Shown here piece after piece: positions 48,584-58,377 of a stretch of 64,000 bases of DNA. The first letter of the stretch is position 1; each line of letters starts with the position of its first letter. The notes under the pieces were generated by a model. The model had not been told where the DNA came from. It saw only the letters and a list, made by a program, of their open reading frames with translations, and ran no database searches. Source of the stretch: Flavobacterium sp. CS20 (GTDB lineage Bacteria; Bacteroidota; Bacteroidia; Flavobacteriales; Flavobacteriaceae); contig NZ_CP073015.1 of the NCBI RefSeq assembly GCF_018080005.1, positions 1,550,001-1,614,000 on the forward strand. Direction: 5' to 3'. The translations under genes and the position numbers were made by a program.

Positions 48584-49345
48584 ATGAAAAAGATTTTAGT
48601 TTTAATTTTAGTCCTATTTTGTTTTAAAACATTTAGCCAAACCCCTGAAAAAAAATACCAATACATCATTGTGCCGGTTCAATATGGCTTTTTAGATGAA
48701 GTAAATGAATATCAACTCAATGTCTTGACTAGGTTAAGGTTGAAAGAAGTTGGTTTTGAAGTGTATATGAATGAAGGCGAAGAAAAACCACAAAAAATTA
48801 AACTTAATAGATGCCTTGCTTTAAATGCAAATGTCAAGGAAGACAAAGGTATATTTACAACAACATTAATTTTTGAACTTAAAGATTGCTTTGGAAAGCT
48901 GGTTTATCAAAGTGAAGGCACAAGCCGATTAAAACCCTTTAAAGAAGCCTACCAACAAGCCCTTAATAGAGCTTTAGAAAAATTTCAAGTAGATTCATCT
49001 TTATTTCTAAAAACTTCAAATGAAAAACAAGTGTCTAATATTTCTGAGATAAATTCTGATAACAAAGAAACTAAAGAAAAAATACCTTTTGAAGAACGTG
49101 CCAATGCCTATCAACTGTATGGTCAAACCTATTGGTCGCTCCAAAAAGATGATAACTACACCATTTTTACCGACAAAGGTAAAACTATTTTTGCCAATTT
49201 AGAATATGCTGGTCAAGGAAGCTATAGTTTTGACTCTGCTGATATTGATGGTCTCGCTTTTTTTGACGCTAATGGAAATTTAATTGTTGAATATCTTGCA
49301 AAGGAAGAAGATACAGTTCAAAAATTAGAGTTTAAAAAGCAATAA
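48584..49345 (+). CDS. Exported protein of unknown function
   Basis: The protein has 253 residues with a signal peptide (MKKILVLILVLFCFKTFSQ). The body contains a domain with KYQYIIVPVQYGFLDEVNEY, LTRLRLKEVGFEVYM and a later TSRLKPFKEAYQQALNRAL, then a Gln/Lys/Glu-rich linker and a C-terminal beta-rich part. It is a type common in Flavobacteriaceae without an assigned role. It lies 14 bp behind the YjjG gene and faces rarA. Confidence 0.7.
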   Translation: MKKILVLILVLFCFKTFSQTPEKKYQYIIVPVQYGFLDEVNEYQLNVLTRLRLKEVGFEVYMNEGEEKPQKIKLNRCLALNANVKEDKGIFTTTLIFELKDCFGKLVYQSEGTSRLKPFKEAYQQALNRALEKFQVDSSLFLKTSNEKQVSNISEINSDNKETKEKIPFEERANAYQLYGQTYWSLQKDDNYTIFTDKGKTIFANLEYAGQGSYSFDSADIDGLAFFDANGNLIVEYLAKEEDTVQKLEFKKQ

Positions 49346-49358
49346 ATACCCTAATATT

Positions 49359-50639
49359 TCAAAACTCATATTTATCTTTCCAGCGTCGTTTTAGAAAATC
49401 CTTAAAATGTTTTTCTTTCGGATTGTTTGACGTTTGGTATAAACTTTCAGAAGATATTTCATCTGGCATAAAATTATGATATGCAAAGTTTCCATCATAA
49501 TCGTGTGCGTATGGATAAGCTTTGCCGTAATCTAAATCTTTCATCAATTTTGTCGGTGCATTTCTTAATGACAATGGTACATCTAAATCTCCTGTCTGTT
49601 TAACTAAATCTTGAGCTTTATTGATAGCCATATAAGCTGAATTACTTTTGGGTGAAGCGACGAGATAAATCACGCATTGACTTAAAATAATCCTAGCTTC
49701 TGGCATACCTATAATATTTATAGCCTGAAAAGTATTATTAGCTATCACCAATGCTGTGGGATTTGCCAGACCAATATCTTCAGATGCCAAAATAATGAGT
49801 CGTCGGGCAATGAACTTGATGTCTTCACCACCTTCAAGCATTCTGGCTAACCAATAAACCCCAGCATTAGGGTCGCTACCTCTAATAGATTTAATGAACG
49901 CTGAAATAATGTCATAATGTTGTTCGCCTGATTTGTCGTATTTTAAAGGTTTTTCTTGAACAATTTTATAAACACTTTTATCGTCAATAATAATTTTATG
50001 CTTTGGATTTTGTTGGCTAATCACCAATTCTAAAATATTGAGCAATTTTCTAGCATCACCACCGCTTAATCTAAACAAAGCTTGATTTTCTTTAATTTGG
50101 ATATCTAAAGTCTTTAAAACCTCATCTTCAGAAAGTGCTTTATCAAGGAGTGTTTTGAGTTCATTTTTACCAAATGATTTTAAGGTATAAATTTGACATC
50201 TCGACAATAGAGCTGAAATCACTTCAAAACTGGGATTTTCTGTGGTTGCTCCTATTAACGTTATCCAAGCTTTTTCAACGGCTTCGAGCAATGAATCTTG
50301 TTGAGATTTGCTAAAGCGGTGAATTTCGTCAATAAATAAAATCGGTGAGTTTTGACTGAACATCCCTTGAGATTGTTTTGCTTTTTCAATCACAGCACGA
50401 ATATCTTTTACACCACTATTAATGGCACTTAATTTATAAAATGGTCTGTTGATTTCATTAGCAATAATTTGTGCTAAAGTCGTTTTACCGATACCAGGTG
50501 ATTCCCAAAAAATAAGCGATGGCAAGCTTTGTTGTGCTACAATTTTTGAAATTAAACCATTATCGCCTACCAAATGGTCTTGCCCAATGTAGTCTGAAAG
50601 TTTTTTAGGTCGAAGTCTTTCTGCCAAAGGTGTGTTCAT
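49359..50639 (-). CDS. rarA: Replication-associated recombination ATPase RarA/MgsA
   Basis: This 426-residue AAA+ clamp-loader-like ATPase acts at stalled forks. It starts PLAERLRPKKLSDYIGQDHL. Walker B is LFIDEIHRFSKSQQDSLL, sensor 1 is LIGATTENPSFEV, and the C-terminal tetramerisation domain includes GSDPNAGVYWLARMLEGGED and YPYAHDYDGNF. The Walker A loop reads ESPGIGKTT, with Glu where the family has Gly (GPPGxGKT); the GKT part is intact. It is convergent with the preceding gene, 13 bp apart. Confidence 0.94.
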   Translation of the reverse strand: MNTPLAERLRPKKLSDYIGQDHLVGDNGLISKIVAQQSLPSLIFWESPGIGKTTLAQIIANEINRPFYKLSAINSGVKDIRAVIEKAKQSQGMFSQNSPILFIDEIHRFSKSQQDSLLEAVEKAWITLIGATTENPSFEVISALLSRCQIYTLKSFGKNELKTLLDKALSEDEVLKTLDIQIKENQALFRLSGGDARKLLNILELVISQQNPKHKIIIDDKSVYKIVQEKPLKYDKSGEQHYDIISAFIKSIRGSDPNAGVYWLARMLEGGEDIKFIARRLIILASEDIGLANPTALVIANNTFQAINIIGMPEARIILSQCVIYLVASPKSNSAYMAINKAQDLVKQTGDLDVPLSLRNAPTKLMKDLDYGKAYPYAHDYDGNFAYHNFMPDEISSESLYQTSNNPKEKHFKDFLKRRWKDKYEF

Positions 50640-50726
50640 AACTACAAATTTACAATTTTAGTGACATTATTACAGAAATTGTGGACTTGGAAATGAAATT
50701 GATATATTTATGTCATCAATCATTTT

Positions 50727-51464
50727 ATGTCAAAATCTTTTAAATATACTCACGATGTTTTGATTTATCCATTAGGATTAGTCCTTTTGATATGGATAGT
50801 TTATTGGATTGAGATTAAGTATAATTTAAATTTTACTACCTACGGCATTTATCCTCAGAAAATTGAAGGCTTAAAAGGAATTATATTTTCTACATTTATC
50901 CATAGTAGTCTAAAACATTTGTTTAATAATTCTGTGCCTCTTTTGTTATTAAGTATGACTTTGTTTTACTTTTATAGAAAAATTAGTAAACCAGTTATTT
51001 TGTGGGGTATTTTTATCACAGGCTTATTAACTTGGCTCATTGGCAGACCGAGTTATCATATTGGTGCCAGTGGATTGGTTTATGTTTTGGCTTCTTTTTT
51101 GTTCTTCAAGGGTATTTTTTCAAAATACTATAGGTTGGTTGCCTTATCATTAAGTGTTGTCTTTATTTATGGTAGTTTGGTTTGGGGCTTATTTCCAGGA
51201 AAAGTAGGCATGTCTTGGGAAGGGCATTTATCAGGATTTGTCGTCGGGTTAGGTTTAGCTTTTGTATATAAAACCAATAATTTAGTGAAACCAAAATATG
51301 AATGGGAAAAGCAAGATTACAATGCTGAAGAAGACGAGTTTATGCAACTTTTTGATGATGAAGGAAACTTTAATCCTGATAAAAATAATGATGATCAGGA
51401 TAAAAAAGATGATGAAATAAATGTGATATACCACATTAAAAAAAACAAGGATGGAATTGAATAA
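50727..51464 (+). CDS. Rhomboid-family intramembrane serine protease
   Basis: The protein has 245 residues with about six helices. The catalytic Ser is in YHIGASGLVY, the His is in WEGHLSGFVVG, and the HSSLKHLFNNSVPLLLL stretch matches the rhomboid HxxxxHxxxN loop. The C-terminal tail is cytoplasmic and rich in Asp and Lys (NPDKNNDDQDKKDDE). The substrate is unknown. Confidence 0.92.
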   Translation: MSKSFKYTHDVLIYPLGLVLLIWIVYWIEIKYNLNFTTYGIYPQKIEGLKGIIFSTFIHSSLKHLFNNSVPLLLLSMTLFYFYRKISKPVILWGIFITGLLTWLIGRPSYHIGASGLVYVLASFLFFKGIFSKYYRLVALSLSVVFIYGSLVWGLFPGKVGMSWEGHLSGFVVGLGLAFVYKTNNLVKPKYEWEKQDYNAEEDEFMQLFDDEGNFNPDKNNDDQDKKDDEINVIYHIKKNKDGIE

Positions 51465-51467
51465 TTT

Positions 51468-51655
51468 TTACCTTACCAATTCATACAAAAATAAACCAGT
51501 AGCCACGGCAACATTAAGCGATTGTGTTTTTACTTTCATTGGGATATATCAAGTATGTTCAAGCATATTTATAATGCTGTGGTGTATTCCAAAACCTTCG
51601 CTCCCCATATCCAAAGCTACTGACTTTATGATAAAGATTGATTTTGATTAATTTA
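51468..51655 (-). pseudogene. Remnant of a SpoU-family RNA 2'-O-methyltransferase
   Basis: Read on the minus strand, this piece gives VALDMGSEGFGIHH, then a stop, then IPMKVKTQSLNVAVATGLFL and a natural end YELVR. These are motifs 2 and 3 of the SPOUT/TrmH family (SAM-binding knot). The N-terminal two thirds are absent. It fills the gap between the rhomboid gene and the Rrf2 gene. The remaining 51656-51810 shows no recognisable product. Confidence 0.65.
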
Positions 51656-51810
51656 CACCAATTTGAATGAATAATATCATTAAAGATAAAAGGTATAACA
51701 TCGACGAATATTTCAAGAATCCTTTACATACAGAAAACTTTTAAAATAACATTTGGCGTTTTAAAGGTGCTTTGTTCATAGGATTGTTAATAATTGTATT
51801 ACGGATATCA

Positions 51811-51839
51811 TTGTCCTTTTATAAACTTGTTTATATTTG
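51811..51839 (+). promoter_or_regulatory. Promoter of the Rrf2 regulator gene
   Basis: TTG (51811-51813) and a perfect TAnnTTTG box, TATATTTG (51832-51839), are 18 bp apart. Transcription would begin about 10 bp before the ATG at 51856, so the mRNA has a very short leader. Confidence 0.55.
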
Positions 51840-51855
51840 TTGTAAAATTGAACCG

Positions 51856-52287
51856 ATGTTTTCAAAAAGCTGTGAATACGCTATCAAAATAATGACTTTT
51901 ATTGCCTTTAAACAAGCAAAATCTAAAGAACTTATCGGTTTAGATTCCATTAGCGAAGCCATTGATTCACCTAAAGCTTTTACTGCTAAAATATTACAAC
52001 AGTTGACAAAAGCAGGTTTATTAAAAAGTGTACGGGGACGAACTGGTGGGTTTTATTTAGACAAAAATCGAGATGTTTTCATTGGTGATATAGTTAGAGC
52101 AATTGATGGTTCTAAAATTTTAGAAGGCTGTTTATTAGGTTTTGGCGAATGTCAAGATGAAAACCCTTGCGTGCTTCATCATCAAATCAAAAAAGAAAGA
52201 AAATCTCTGAAAAACAGATTAAATTCGACTGACATTTATACTGTAGCCAAACGTGTAAACACTAAAAAAGCATATTTTAAAGAATAA
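51856..52287 (+). CDS. Rrf2-family transcriptional regulator
   Basis: The protein has 143 residues. A winged-helix start (SKSCEYAIKIMTFIAF) is followed by SIDSPKAFTAKILQQL-like helix 3 and the wing VRGRTGGFYLD. Three Cys at CLLGFGECQDENPC match the cluster-binding Cys of IscR/NsrR-type members, so it may sense iron-sulfur status or NO. A start upstream at 51772 is possible, but the promoter and homology favour 51856. It precedes the ribonucleotide reductase gene. Confidence 0.88.
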   Translation: MFSKSCEYAIKIMTFIAFKQAKSKELIGLDSISEAIDSPKAFTAKILQQLTKAGLLKSVRGRTGGFYLDKNRDVFIGDIVRAIDGSKILEGCLLGFGECQDENPCVLHHQIKKERKSLKNRLNSTDIYTVAKRVNTKKAYFKE

Positions 52288-52341
52288 TTTTTTTAACTCA
52301 TATAAAGATATTGATATCCTTTTATCCTAAATTTAAAAACT

Positions 52342-54348
52342 ATGAAACTCAACTTCAAACTCAACCAAGATTTTATTGAAAAATACAAAAGCAAAAAGCC
52401 TGATTTTGGTTTTAATGGTTTAGGGCAACTCACCTACCACCGCACCTATTCGCGTTTAAAAGAAAATGGAGAAAACGAAAAATGGTTTGAAACGATTAGA
52501 CGGGTTGTAGAAGGTTGTTATAGCTTGCAAAAAGAACACATTTTAAAAAATGAATTGGGTTGGAACGACACCAAAGCTCAACGTTCGGCTCAAGAAATGT
52601 ACGACCGTATGTTTAGGATGAAATTTTTGCCACCTTACTGAATGTTGTGGGCTCTCGGAACCCCTATTATTCACGAAAAAAAAGTCGGACAAGCTTTGTT
52701 TAACTGTGCATTTGTGTCAACTAAAGATATGGGAAATAGCATTGTAGATGCGGTTAAACCCTTTACATTTATGATGGATATGAGTATGGTTGGTGTTGGT
52801 GTGGGTTTTGATGTTTTGGGTAAAAATAAAGTAGTTATCCACCAACCCCAAAAACAAGCAGAAACTTATGTGATTCCCGATACGCGTGAAGGCTGGGTTA
52901 AAAGTTTAGAATTGTTATTGGCTTCTTATTTTGGACAACATTTCAATAAACAACCTACACATCACATTGAATTTGATTATTCTCAAATCAGAAAAGCTGG
53001 TGAGCCTATAAAAGGTTTTGGTGGTATTTCATCTGGACCTCAACCGCTTGAACGACTGCACAATCAAATCAGGGAAACTTTAAATCAACTGGATCACCAC
53101 AAAATCAGCATTACAGCCATAACTGACATTATGAATATGATTGGTCAATGTGTTGTAGCAGGTAATGTGAGACGAACCGCACAAATCGCTTTAGGCGATG
53201 CCGACAATACCGAATATCGCAAACTCAAAGATTACCGATGGGACAACGACAAACAAACTTATGTTGGCGAAAATGCTCATCGTGCGGCATACGGATGGGC
53301 ATCCAACAACAGCGTTTTTGTAAATAATCACACTGATTTTGAAGATGTGGCAAAACAAACGGCTATTAATGGCGAACCTGGTTATATCTTTATGGATAAT
53401 ATCCGCTCGCATTCACGAATGTGTGATCCCGCAGACCATAAAGATCATAAAGCTGTTGGCACCAATCCTTGTGGAGAACAATCTTTAGAAAGCTATGAGT
53501 TGTGCTGTTTGGTAGAAACTTTTCCGTCTCGAGCAGAGAGTAAAGAAGATTATTTAAGAACTCTCAAATTTGCCTATCTCGTTGGCAAAACCGCAACATT
53601 GGTCAATACCACTTGGCACGAAACCAATCGGGTTCAAAAACGCAACCGTCGTATTGGGACTTCAGTAACGGGAGTGACTAATTTTATAGAAAAACATTCC
53701 TTAGAAATTTTTAGAGATTGGTTAGAAACAGGTTATAACGAAATCCAAAGTTGGGATGAAATTTATTCCTCTTGGTTGTGTGTGCCTAAAAGCATTAAAA
53801 CAACAAGTGTAAAACCCTCTGGAACGGTAAGCCTTTTGGCTGGTGTAAATCCAGGTTGTCATTATCCAGAATTTAAATATTACATCCGAAGAATTAGAAT
53901 TGCTAAAAACTCAAAACTTATACCTCAGCTCAACGATGCAGGTTTGCATATTGAAGATGATGTTATGGATACGAGTTCTGCGGTAGTCTCTTTTCCTATT
54001 CACAATGAAGGAAAATGCCTAAACGAAATTAGCATATGGGAACAAGTGAGTTTAGCCTCATTTTTACAACGCTTTTGGTCTGACAATCAAGTGTCTTGCA
54101 CCGTTACCTTTAAACCAGAAGAAGCCGATCAAATTCAACCGATTTTAGAATTTTTTAAATATTCACTTAAATCGATTAGCTTTTTGCCTAAATTAGAAAT
54201 GGGTGCTTACGCTCAAATGCCTTATGAAGCCATTTCAAAAGAAAAATATACTGAAATGAAATCGAAGATGAAAACCGATTTTAGCATTCAATCTTTTGAA
54301 GATGGTATAGGAGAGAAATTTTGCAATAATGATAAATGTTTAATATAA
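52342..54348 (+). pseudogene. Adenosylcobalamin-dependent ribonucleotide reductase (RTPR type) with an in-frame TGA at 52639
   Basis: Class II features over 668 codons are the N-terminal TYHRTYSRL, the Cys in QALFNCAFVS, MVGVGVGFDVLG, the active-site Cys-Gly-Glu in NPCGEQSLESYELC, GTSVTGVTNF and a redox Cys pair at the C terminus (FCNNDKCLI). The loop expected to read PPGRGLW is here PPY-stop-MLW, so three codons differ and the middle one is TGA. Both sides keep the same frame. As written the protein is cut at residue 99. nadA follows 6 bp after the stop. Confidence 0.82.
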
Positions 54349-54354
54349 TGAATT

Positions 54355-55278
54355 ATGAATATTCCAACTGAAATACAAAATTTAAAATCCAAGAAAAATG
54401 CAGTCATTTTGGCACATTATTATCAAAATGAATCTATACAAGATATTGCTGATTATATAGGTGATAGCCTTGAGCTTGCAAAAAAGGCTCAAGAAACTTC
54501 AGCAGAAATTATTGTTTTTGCTGGGGTTCATTTTATGGCTGAAACCGCTAAAATTTTAAATCCTCAAAAAAAAGTTTTATTGCCTGACCTAAATGCTGGT
54601 TGTTCATTAGCAGATTCTTGTTTAACCAAAGATTTTAAGAAATTTATAGAAGCACATCCTGACCATAAAGTTGTGACTTACATCAACTGTAGTGCTGAAA
54701 TAAAAGCGATGAGTGACTATGTATGTACATCTTCTAATGCCATTGATGTCATCAAAAGTTTGCCAAAACAAGACAAAATTATATTTGCCCCAGACAAAAA
54801 TTTAGGTGACTATTTAATAAAAGAAACGGGGAGGAAGATGTTACTATGGAATGGCACTTGTGTGGTTCACGAAGCTTTTTGTTATGATAAAATTTTAGAT
54901 TTAACGATTGAATATCCTGATGCCCAAATAATAGCTCATCCTGAGAGCAAAACAGAAATTCTGAAAATTGCACATTTTATAGGCTCGACCTCTAAACTGT
55001 TGAAGTATGTCAAAGAAGATTCTCACAAAGTATTCATTGTAGGCACTGAAGCTGGTATTCTACACCAAATGCAAAAAGAAGTGCCTGATAAAAAATTGAT
55101 TCCAGCCCCTATTCAAGAAGATAATACCTGTGCTTGTAGTGAATGTGCTTTTATGAAAGTCAATACTTTAGAAAAACTCTATCTGTGTTTAAAAAATGAA
55201 ACTCCTGAAATTAATTTAGATGCTACTATCGCTCAAAAAGCTTTGACACCTCTAAAAAAAATGTTGAGTTATGCTTGA
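54355..55278 (+). CDS. nadA: Quinolinate synthase
   Basis: NadA condenses iminoaspartate with dihydroxyacetone phosphate to quinolinate for NAD synthesis. The 307-residue protein has AVILAHYYQNESIQDIADYIGDS, the [4Fe-4S] cysteines in AGCSLADSC, the ...GTCVVHEAF segment and CACSECAFMK, and FIVGTEAGILHQM. Length is normal. It overlaps nadB by 8 bp. Its substrate iminoaspartate should come from NadB, which is interrupted. Confidence 0.96.
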   Translation: MNIPTEIQNLKSKKNAVILAHYYQNESIQDIADYIGDSLELAKKAQETSAEIIVFAGVHFMAETAKILNPQKKVLLPDLNAGCSLADSCLTKDFKKFIEAHPDHKVVTYINCSAEIKAMSDYVCTSSNAIDVIKSLPKQDKIIFAPDKNLGDYLIKETGRKMLLWNGTCVVHEAFCYDKILDLTIEYPDAQIIAHPESKTEILKIAHFIGSTSKLLKYVKEDSHKVFIVGTEAGILHQMQKEVPDKKLIPAPIQEDNTCACSECAFMKVNTLEKLYLCLKNETPEINLDATIAQKALTPLKKMLSYA

Positions 55279-55726
55279 GAAAAACACTGACATAATAGTT
55301 ATTGGAGCTGGTATTGGTGGTTTGAGCTTTGCATTATATCTGAACAATTTAAGCCCTGATCTCAATATAAAAATACTCGCTAAAAGTGAAATTAATACCT
55401 GCAATACTCGTCTGGCTCAAGGTGGTATTGCTTCGGTGAAATTTAATACTAAAGATAGTTTTGAATCTCATATCAACGATACTTATTTAGCTGGTCATAA
55501 AAAAGGAAACTATGAAGTGATAGAAAAGGTGATAAAAGACGCTCCAAATCGCATTCAAGATTTATTGAATTGGGGATTGAAATTTGATAAAAATGGAAAT
55601 CGATTTGATTTACACAAAGAAGGTGGACATCAGTATCATAGAATTTTACATACCAAAGATCAAACAGGCAAAAGTCTGCATCAATGTCTTTTAGAAAAAA
55701 TTCATTAGTGTCCGATAAAATATTTT

Positions 55727-55763
55727 AAAGTGGGATTTCCAATACAGGATTTCCCACTTTTTT
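55727..55763 (+). terminator. Terminator hairpin inside the left end of the IS4 element
   Basis: AAAGTGGGA (55727-55735) pairs with TCCCACTTT (55752-55760), and a T run continues to 55763. It would stop transcripts coming from nadA/nadB before the transposase gene, a common safeguard of insertion sequences. Confidence 0.7.
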
Positions 55764-55794
55764 ATATCTTCATCTTTCGCAAAAAAAAAGAGAT

Positions 55795-56994
55795 ATGAAC
55801 AAAAGTAAAAATTTCAGCGGTCAACCCATTATCAAACAGGTTTTAAATTTTATTTTACCCAACGATGTTTATCGGACAGCCGAAAAGCATAACAGCGACA
55901 GATACACTAAAAAGTTCACTACTTATGAGCATTTAGTTACTATGATTTTCACTGTCATTAGTGGTTGTAGCTCGCTTCGTGAAGTATCGAGTATTATGCT
56001 TGCTTGTGAAGGAAAAATCAACCATTTGGGGCTAAAAGATTTCCCAAAGCGAAGCACATTATCTGACGCCAACAGGAGAAGAAGCTCATCAGTATTTGCT
56101 GATATTTACCATTTACTCTATAAACGTTACCACCGATTTTTGTCGGACAGCAGAACTTATGAACCAGCTGTAAAAGACCTTAAAATTGTTGATTCATCAA
56201 CTATAACACTCTTTAGTGACATTCTTAAAGGTGTAGGTAGAAACTCACTCAACGGCAAAAAGAAAGGTGGTATCAAGATGCACACTATGATAAATGCTAT
56301 GGAAGATGTGCCCTGTCTGATAAAGTTCTCAAATGCCGCAACCCATGACCATACCTTTTTAAAGGATCTTGAACTCAAGAAAGGTTCTTATGTCGTCTTT
56401 GATAAAGGTTATGTGGATTATAAACAATACCAAAAATGGACCTTAGAGAATATTTACTTTGTGACCAGACAAAAAGACAATGCCCGTTATACAAGCCTTG
56501 AAGAGTTTGATATTCCCGACACGGTAGATGATGCTGTCCTAAAGGACGAAAAAATAGAACTCAAAGACAATGACGGTAAGCCATTTTACCTTAGAAGAAT
56601 AGCTTTTTGGTACGATAAACACCAAAAAGTTTATGAGTTCATTACCAACAATTATGAACTTCAGGCAGATAAAATTGCCGAGATCTACAAGAACAGGTGG
56701 CAAATCGAGACTATGTTCAAACGCCTTAAACAAAACTTCCCGCTAAAGTATTTTCTTGGAGATAATCAAAATGCCATCGAGATACAGATATGGGTCAGCT
56801 TAATCATACAACTAATAATGCTTGTCATTCAGAGAAAAGCAGAAAGAAAATGGGCATATTCTAATATGATGTCCGTGATACGATATCATTTAATGACCTA
56901 TATTGATTTGTTCAAATTCCTTAAAAATCCAGAAGCAAAATGGGAAGATATTACAACAAAAAATATAGGTCAATTAAGCCTTTTTGACCCATAA
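55795..56994 (+). CDS. IS4-family transposase (DUF4372 N-terminal domain)
   Basis: The protein has 399 residues. The N-terminal part (FSGQPIIKQVLNFI, KFTTYEHLVTMIF, GCSSLREVS) matches DUF4372. The DDE core has Asp in VDSSTITLFSDI, Asp in VVFDKGYVDYKQY and the YREK-type motif YKNRWQIETMFKRLK with the catalytic Glu. No frameshift is seen, in contrast to the two IS66 transposases. Confidence 0.93.
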   Translation: MNKSKNFSGQPIIKQVLNFILPNDVYRTAEKHNSDRYTKKFTTYEHLVTMIFTVISGCSSLREVSSIMLACEGKINHLGLKDFPKRSTLSDANRRRSSSVFADIYHLLYKRYHRFLSDSRTYEPAVKDLKIVDSSTITLFSDILKGVGRNSLNGKKKGGIKMHTMINAMEDVPCLIKFSNAATHDHTFLKDLELKKGSYVVFDKGYVDYKQYQKWTLENIYFVTRQKDNARYTSLEEFDIPDTVDDAVLKDEKIELKDNDGKPFYLRRIAFWYDKHQKVYEFITNNYELQADKIAEIYKNRWQIETMFKRLKQNFPLKYFLGDNQNAIEIQIWVSLIIQLIMLVIQRKAERKWAYSNMMSVIRYHLMTYIDLFKFLKNPEAKWEDITTKNIGQLSLFDP

Positions 56995-58228
56995 GGAGGT
57001 TCTATTTTTAAAATACTAAAGCTACACAGTGAAATTAGGCGATACAAAAGATTTTTTTAGTAATTTAGATTTTTATCGGACAACAATGGAAAAAATTAAA
57101 AAAATTCCATCAATACAAATATTAGAATACCACCAAGTTGAAAATATTGTAAAAACTGATAATGGCTTTAAACTCAAAGTGGCTAATTTAAATTCAAAAC
57201 AATATTATCAATATTCTGCAAATCATGTTGTTATTGCAACAGGTGGCTGTGGTCAACTTTTTCCTCAAACAACAAATAGTTTAGGAAGTATTGGAGAAGG
57301 TATATATTTTGCTCATCAATTAGGATTAAAAATTAAAGATTTTGAGAAAATTCAATTTCATCCTACTTCTTTTAATGGCATCAACATCAATCCTAGTTTT
57401 TTAATTTCAGAAGTCGCCAGGGGTTTAGGTGCTCATTTGATAAACGAAAACCATCAACGTTTTGTTTTTAAATATGATACAAGAGGTGAATTAGCCCCAA
57501 GAGATATTGTTTCTAACGCCATTTGGAAAGAAATATCACATCAGAATAACGAAAATATATATTTAGATTTTACACATTTAAACTGTGAAACCATTCCCGA
57601 AGCACTTCCTTATATTTATAAAACCTGCAAATCTTATGGCTATGATTTATGCACGGATCATGTCCCTATAAAACCAGCTGCACATTACCAATGCGGAGGA
57701 ATACAAGTCAACTTGAATGGAGAATCTTCAGAAAAAGGTGTTTTTGCGATTGGTGAATGTGCTTATACTGGATTACATGGCGATAACCGATTAGCCTCAA
57801 ATTCCCTTTTAGAATCCTTGTATTTTGCTAATTCAGCGTCGAAAACTATTGCCAAAAGAAAAAGATTTAATAGAGGTAAATCATATGTTTCTTTAGTTTC
57901 AGACACTCCTTTTTCAGTTTTGTCTGTAACTCAAAAGGAATATTTAAGTCAATGTAAAGAAACGGCAAAACAATTACTAAGCTTAGCTTTTGAAAATAAT
58001 AACTTCAAAAAATATGTTCACAAAACTGATGTCTTAATTAAAAAATTCAACGCAACAACAACATCATTAAAATCACACCCTGAAGTTTTTGAAACCAAAG
58101 TTATTTTAAAAAATGTTCAATATTTACTTCAAAAAAAGATGAAACAAAAATCATTAGGTAATAAAAAAATAATCACTTAAATCAAACCCTACCGCTCTTG
58201 CCTTGCCATATATATTTTCATAAAAATA

Positions 58229-58255
58229 TGTGACGCCATATTACGGGCGTTATTT
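58229..58255 (+). terminator. Likely terminator after nadB
   Basis: TGACGCC and GGCGTTA form a 7-bp stem with one G-U pair around an 8-base loop, followed by TTTTT. It lies about 50 bp behind the nadB stop. The rest of the 279-bp gap up to 58459 contains the nadA-like fragment and otherwise nothing recognisable. Confidence 0.55.
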
Positions 58256-58377
58256 TTGGACCGATCGGATTTTTCGCCGGTAAAATTTTCATTCACTGTT
58301 TCAAATCATAAGTCAATCAACTTTTTTATGATACACTTTGGGTAAATTAAACAAATCCATTATATAATGATAACCAG

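Larger units (their letters stand above)
55703..57088 (+). mobile_element. IS4-family insertion sequence in nadB
   Basis: The element is 1386 bp. Its ends are CATTAGTGTCCGATAAAA and the inverse of CATTGTTGTCCGATAAAA (16 of 18 match). It is flanked by the 9-bp direct repeat GAAAAAATT (55694-55702 and 57089-57097). The transposase is intact and the duplication perfect, so the insertion looks recent. Confidence 0.93.
55271..58180 (+). pseudogene. nadB: L-aspartate oxidase, interrupted by an IS4-family element
   Basis: The gene is split into 55271-55702 and 57098-58180. The first part has the FAD-binding start VIGAGIGGLSFALYL, the TRLAQGGIASV loop and GGHQYHRILHTKDQTGKSLH. The second part has VVIATGGCGQLFPQTTN, KIQFHPTSF, ELAPRDIVSNAIW and NRLASNSLLESL. 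Joining the parts at the GAAAAAATT duplication restores an uninterrupted 504-residue NadB (LLEKI then KKIPSIQIL). The split should abolish oxidation of aspartate to iminoaspartate, so NAD synthesis would need salvage or another aspartate dehydrogenase. Confidence 0.92.

Noticed and set aside
51451..51651. Plus-strand frame of 66 codons behind the rhomboid gene
   Set aside because: The conserved motifs here (MGSEGFGIHH, TQSLNVAVATG) are on the minus strand and belong to a SpoU methyltransferase remnant.
52639..52641. TGA in the ribonucleotide reductase read as selenocysteine
   Set aside because: The position corresponds to an Arg/Gly loop, not a catalytic Cys, no SECIS-like hairpin follows directly, and neighbouring codons are also changed.
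57029..57097. ATG or GTG start near 57029 as a new start for the second half of nadB
   Set aside because: These bases belong to the right end of the IS4 element; the nadB homology resumes only after the 9-bp duplication at 57098.
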